Shown in pieces: positions 61,585 through 64,000 of a stretch of 64,000 nt of DNA. Below the pieces are notes generated by a model, which did no database searches, was not told the origin of the DNA, and saw nothing but the letters and a program-made list of their open reading frames with translations. The position numbers and the translations under genes are program-made. Every line of letters starts with the position of its first letter. Within the stretch, counting starts at the first letter, position 1. Source of the stretch: Streptomyces sp. A3M-1-3 (GTDB lineage: Bacteria; Actinomycetota; Actinomycetes; Streptomycetales; Streptomycetaceae); NCBI RefSeq assembly GCF_024213665.1, contig NZ_JANAVP010000005.1:165927-229926 (forward strand), in the 5' to 3' direction.

Positions 61585-62664
61585 CTACAGCTCCCGGCGG
61601 AATGCCTCGGCCGTGTGCAGGAACAGGTCATTGGCCTCGGTCTCACCGATCGTGACCCGCAGGCCCTCACCCGCGAACGGCCGGACCACCACACCGGCCC
61701 GCTCGCAGGCCGCGGCGAAGTCGGTCGTACGCTCCCCCAGCCGCAGCCAGACAAAGTTCGCCTGCGTCTCGGGCAGGGTCCAGCCCTGCTTGACCAGCGT
61801 CTCGTAGACCCGGTTGCGCTCACAGACCAGCGAGCCGACCCGCCCGAGCAGTTCGTCCTCGGCTTGCAGCGAAGCCACGGCCGCGTCCTGGGCGAGCTGG
61901 CTGACACCGAAGGGAACGGCGGTCTTGCGCAGCGCGGCCGCGACCGGCTCATGCGCGACGGCGAAGCCGACCCGCAGGCCGGCCAGCCCGTACGCCTTGG
62001 AGAACGTGCGCAGCACAGCCACATTCGGCCGGTCGCGGTAGATCTCGATGCCGTCCGGCACGTCAGCGTCCCGGATGAACTCCCGGTACGCCTCGTCCAG
62101 GACCACCAGCACATCGGACGGCACCCGGTCGAGGAAGCGCTCCAGCTCGGCCCTGCGCACCACCGTGCCGGTCGGGTTGTTCGGGTTGCACACGAAGATC
62201 AGCCGCGTCCGGTCGGTGATCGCGTCCGCCATCGCGTCCAGGTCGTGCACGTCGCCGGCCGTCAGCGGAACCGGCACCGCCTTCGCGCCGGAGATCTGCG
62301 TAATGATCGGGTACGCCTCGAACGACCGCCAGGCGTAGATGACCTCATCGCCCGGACCCGACGTCGACTGCAGCAACGACTGCGCGACCCCGACCGAGCC
62401 GGTACCGGTCGCCAGGTGCGAAACGGGCACCCCGAACCGCTCGGCCAGCTCGTTCATCAGGCCCGTACAGGCCATGTCCGGGTAGCGGTTGAAATTCCCG
62501 GCAGCGGCGATCGCGCTCTCCAGCACACCGGGCAGCGGCGGGTACGGGTTCTCGTTCGAGGACAGCTTGTACGCCACCGGACCCCCGGCCGCGGCAGGCC
62601 GGCCCGGCTTGTACGTGGGGATGCCGTCCAGCTCGGCGCGCAGCTTGGGACTCTTCTCGCTCAC
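61585..62664 (-). CDS. hisC: Histidinol-phosphate/aromatic aminotransferase (PLP-dependent)
   Basis: 359 residues, class I/II aminotransferase. The N-terminal [12 protein letters not shown], the PLP-phosphate region [12 protein letters not shown], the [10 protein letters not shown] loop, [10 protein letters not shown] and the Schiff-base Lys in [15 protein letters not shown] are complete. It could serve histidine synthesis or phenylalanine transamination; outside a his operon, as here, the second is common in actinobacteria (Pat). GTG 62664 with GGAGGA upstream sets the start. It is convergent with the cyclophilin-like gene. Confidence 0.92.
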   Translation of the reverse strand: MSEKSPKLRAELDGIPTYKPGRPAAAGGPVAYKLSSNENPYPPLPGVLESAIAAAGNFNRYPDMACTGLMNELAERFGVPVSHLATGTGSVGVAQSLLQSTSGPGDEVIYAWRSFEAYPIITQISGAKAVPVPLTAGDVHDLDAMADAITDRTRLIFVCNPNNPTGTVVRRAELERFLDRVPSDVLVVLDEAYREFIRDADVPDGIEIYRDRPNVAVLRTFSKAYGLAGLRVGFAVAHEPVAAALRKTAVPFGVSQLAQDAAVASLQAEDELLGRVGSLVCERNRVYETLVKQGWTLPETQANFVWLRLGERTTDFAAACERAGVVVRPFAGEGLRVTIGETEANDLFLHTAEAFRREL

Positions 62665-62896
62665 CGCAGGTCCTCCTCGACCGTTCCCGTGCAACTCAAT
62701 ACTCCTCACCTTATGAGGATTCCGCTCCGCTGCGAATGGGCGGCGAAGAGAAAGGGGGGGAGCGCCCCTTTATCGTCGCGCGCCGGTGGCTTGCGCCGTG
62801 GCGCGCGTCCCTCGTCAAGGTGAGTTGAGACCGCTTCGAGACATCGGCTCCTTGGCAGGCCCGTGCCGGTCGATGAGTACCAGATCTCTCCCAAAT

Positions 62897-62931
62897 CCCC
62901 CAACTGCCTTGATTTCAAAGGAAGTTGGGGG
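62897..62931. promoter_or_regulatory. Hairpin in the hisC-lacI intergenic region
   Basis: CCCCCAACT at 62897-62905 pairs with AGTTGGGGG at 62923-62931, with an inner CCTT/AAGG stem. It lies in the 352-base gap between two divergent genes, ~86 bases before the LacI-type ATG. It might be an operator or a terminator for unmarked transcription; no gene is seen around it. Confidence 0.35.
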
Positions 62932-63016
62932 TGGCGAACCTTGCAGAAACGTGCCTGCCAACGGGTGCATATGCACGCGGACCAACCACCCGCCAGAGCC
63001 CTACTATCGGCTCGCC

Positions 63017-64000
63017 ATGACAGCAGCAGGGAAGCACCAGGTGAGCCGGACGGACACACCCCGGCGGGGCAGCCGGCAAGGGCGGGCGGGCATCAGGGAC
63101 GTGGCCGCCGCAGCCGGTGTCTCCATCACGACCGTCTCCGACGCGCTCAACGGCAAGGGCCGGCTCCCGGACGCCACCCGCCGCCACGTCCGCGAGGTCG
63201 CAGACCGGCTGGGCTACCGCCCATCCGCAGCGGCCCGCACGCTCCGTACCGGAAAGTCGGGCCTCATCGGCCTGACCGTGACGACCTACGGGGATGAACC
63301 TTTCACCTTCACCGAGTTCGCGTACTTCGCCGAGATGGCCAGAGCCGCCACCTCCGCCGCGCTCGCCCGCGGCTATGCCCTCGTCATCCTCCCCGCCACC
63401 TCCCGGCACGACGTCTGGTCGAACGTCGCGCTCGACGGCACCGTCGTCATCGACCCCTCCGACCACGACCCGGTCGTCTCCGAGCTGGTACGACAGGGCT
63501 TACCCGTTGTCTCCGACGGACGCCCGGCGGGCTCTCTCCCCGTCACCGCCTGGGTCGACAACGATCACGAGGCCGCAGTACTCGGCCTGCTCGACCACCT
63601 CGCCGACGCCGGCGCCCGCCGGATCGGCCTGCTCACCGGCACCACCACCGACACATACACCCGGCTCTCCACCACCGCATACCTCAACTGGTGCGACCGC
63701 GTGGGACAGGACCCGGTGTACGAGTCCTACCCCGCCCACGACCCGTGCGCCGGCGCCGTCGCCGCCGACCGGCTGCTGGCCCGGCCCGACCGGCCCGACG
63801 CCGTGTACGGGCTCTTCGACCCCAACGGCACCGACCTGCTCGCCGCCGCCCGGCGGTACGGCCTGCGCGTCCCCGACGACCTGCTGCTGGTCTGCTGCAG
63901 CGAGTCCACCGTGTACGCCAACACCGAACCGCCCATCACCACCCTTTCGCTCAAACCGCGCCGCATCGGTACCGCCGTCGTCCAGCTCCTCATCGACGCC
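63017..64000 (+). CDS. LacI-family transcriptional regulator (3' end outside the window)
   Basis: 328 residues are visible and the frame is open at the right edge. The N-terminal HTH and hinge read IRDVAAAAGVSITTVSDALNGKGRLPDATRRHVREVADRLGYRPSAAARTL; a periplasmic-binding-protein-like sensor follows (LIGLTVTTYGDEPF, GLLTGTTTDTYTRLS, AVYGLFDPNGTDLLAAARRYG). The Leu at residue 162 is encoded by TTA (63500-63502), so translation should need the bldA tRNA. TACTAT at 63002-63007 ends just 9 bases before the ATG and no ribosome site is seen, so the mRNA may be leaderless. Confidence 0.9.
   Translation, partial: MTAAGKHQVSRTDTPRRGSRQGRAGIRDVAAAAGVSITTVSDALNGKGRLPDATRRHVREVADRLGYRPSAAARTLRTGKSGLIGLTVTTYGDEPFTFTEFAYFAEMARAATSAALARGYALVILPATSRHDVWSNVALDGTVVIDPSDHDPVVSELVRQGLPVVSDGRPAGSLPVTAWVDNDHEAAVLGLLDHLADAGARRIGLLTGTTTDTYTRLSTTAYLNWCDRVGQDPVYESYPAHDPCAGAVAADRLLARPDRPDAVYGLFDPNGTDLLAAARRYGLRVPDDLLLVCCSESTVYANTEPPITTLSLKPRRIGTAVVQLLIDA

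Overview
The window looks like a core-chromosome segment of a Streptomyces. The base composition is GC-rich, GTG starts with 4-bp start/stop overlaps are frequent, and there are two Streptomyces-type parS sites (48321-48334, 58459-58472), clusters of DnaA-box-like 9-mers, a consensus Rex operator ahead of cydA, and a rare TTA codon in the last gene. From memory, the order resembles the S. coelicolor region from cyd/hisC through serS/pheA to the copper genes, which lies fairly close to oriC; this was not checked by alignment. No prophage, insertion sequence, CRISPR array or secondary-metabolite cluster was seen.

Layout. 1-3.7 kb: end of a large signalling protein with two receiver-like domains, an acyl-CoA ligase with an 18-bp palindrome upstream, and a SigE-type sigma factor. 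4-8.4 kb: a tightly overlapping five-gene block (thiolase-like, MaoC hydratase, two acyl-CoA dehydrogenases, MaoC/DUF35 fusion) that resembles steroid side-chain beta-oxidation modules; its first gene has lost the C-terminal domain. 8.5-22.1 kb: housekeeping and signalling genes, including two stand-alone primase-polymerase proteins (one lacking visible catalytic motifs), an MBL hydrolase, tRNA-Ser(UGA), an HtrA protease, GDPD, two anti-sigma-type ATPases, a GAF/PP2C phosphatase and aminopeptidase P. 22.3-28.5 kb: an extracytoplasmic copper-handling cluster (membrane protein, YcnI, Sco, PCuAC chaperone, CopC-CopD fusion, Tat-exported DyP peroxidase). 28.6-32.2 kb: pheA, a DnaA-box cluster, serS, a HAD phosphatase and an odd class-II tRNA-like gene.

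32.5-41.4 kb: DUF488, a two-module ABC-2 transporter system split by a 214-bp segment bounded by 27-bp perfect inverted repeats, then a four-gene unit (M24 peptidase-like, EphD-like hydrolase-SDR fusion, PF10118 protein, MerR regulator). 41.4-48.3 kb: aquaporin, KptA RNA 2'-phosphotransferase, a secreted propeller protein, and a methyltransferase/polysialyltransferase-like/GT2 operon in which the GT2 gene is frameshifted. 48.6-54.9 kb: a luciferase-like oxidoreductase, a frameshifted TPR-like gene, an HSP90-family gene with most of its middle missing, a HAD phosphatase and an M23 peptidase. 55-61 kb: cydAB-cydCD (cytochrome bd) under a Rex operator. 61-64 kb: cyclophilin-like protein, HisC-type aminotransferase, and the start of a LacI-family regulator running off the window.

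Four damaged genes (acyl-CoA dehydrogenase, GT2, TPR, HSP90) in one window stand out. They may be real decay or assembly errors and deserve checking against reads. The most unusual non-coding items are the tRNA-like gene beside serS, the 214-bp inverted-repeat segment, and the DnaA-box clusters.
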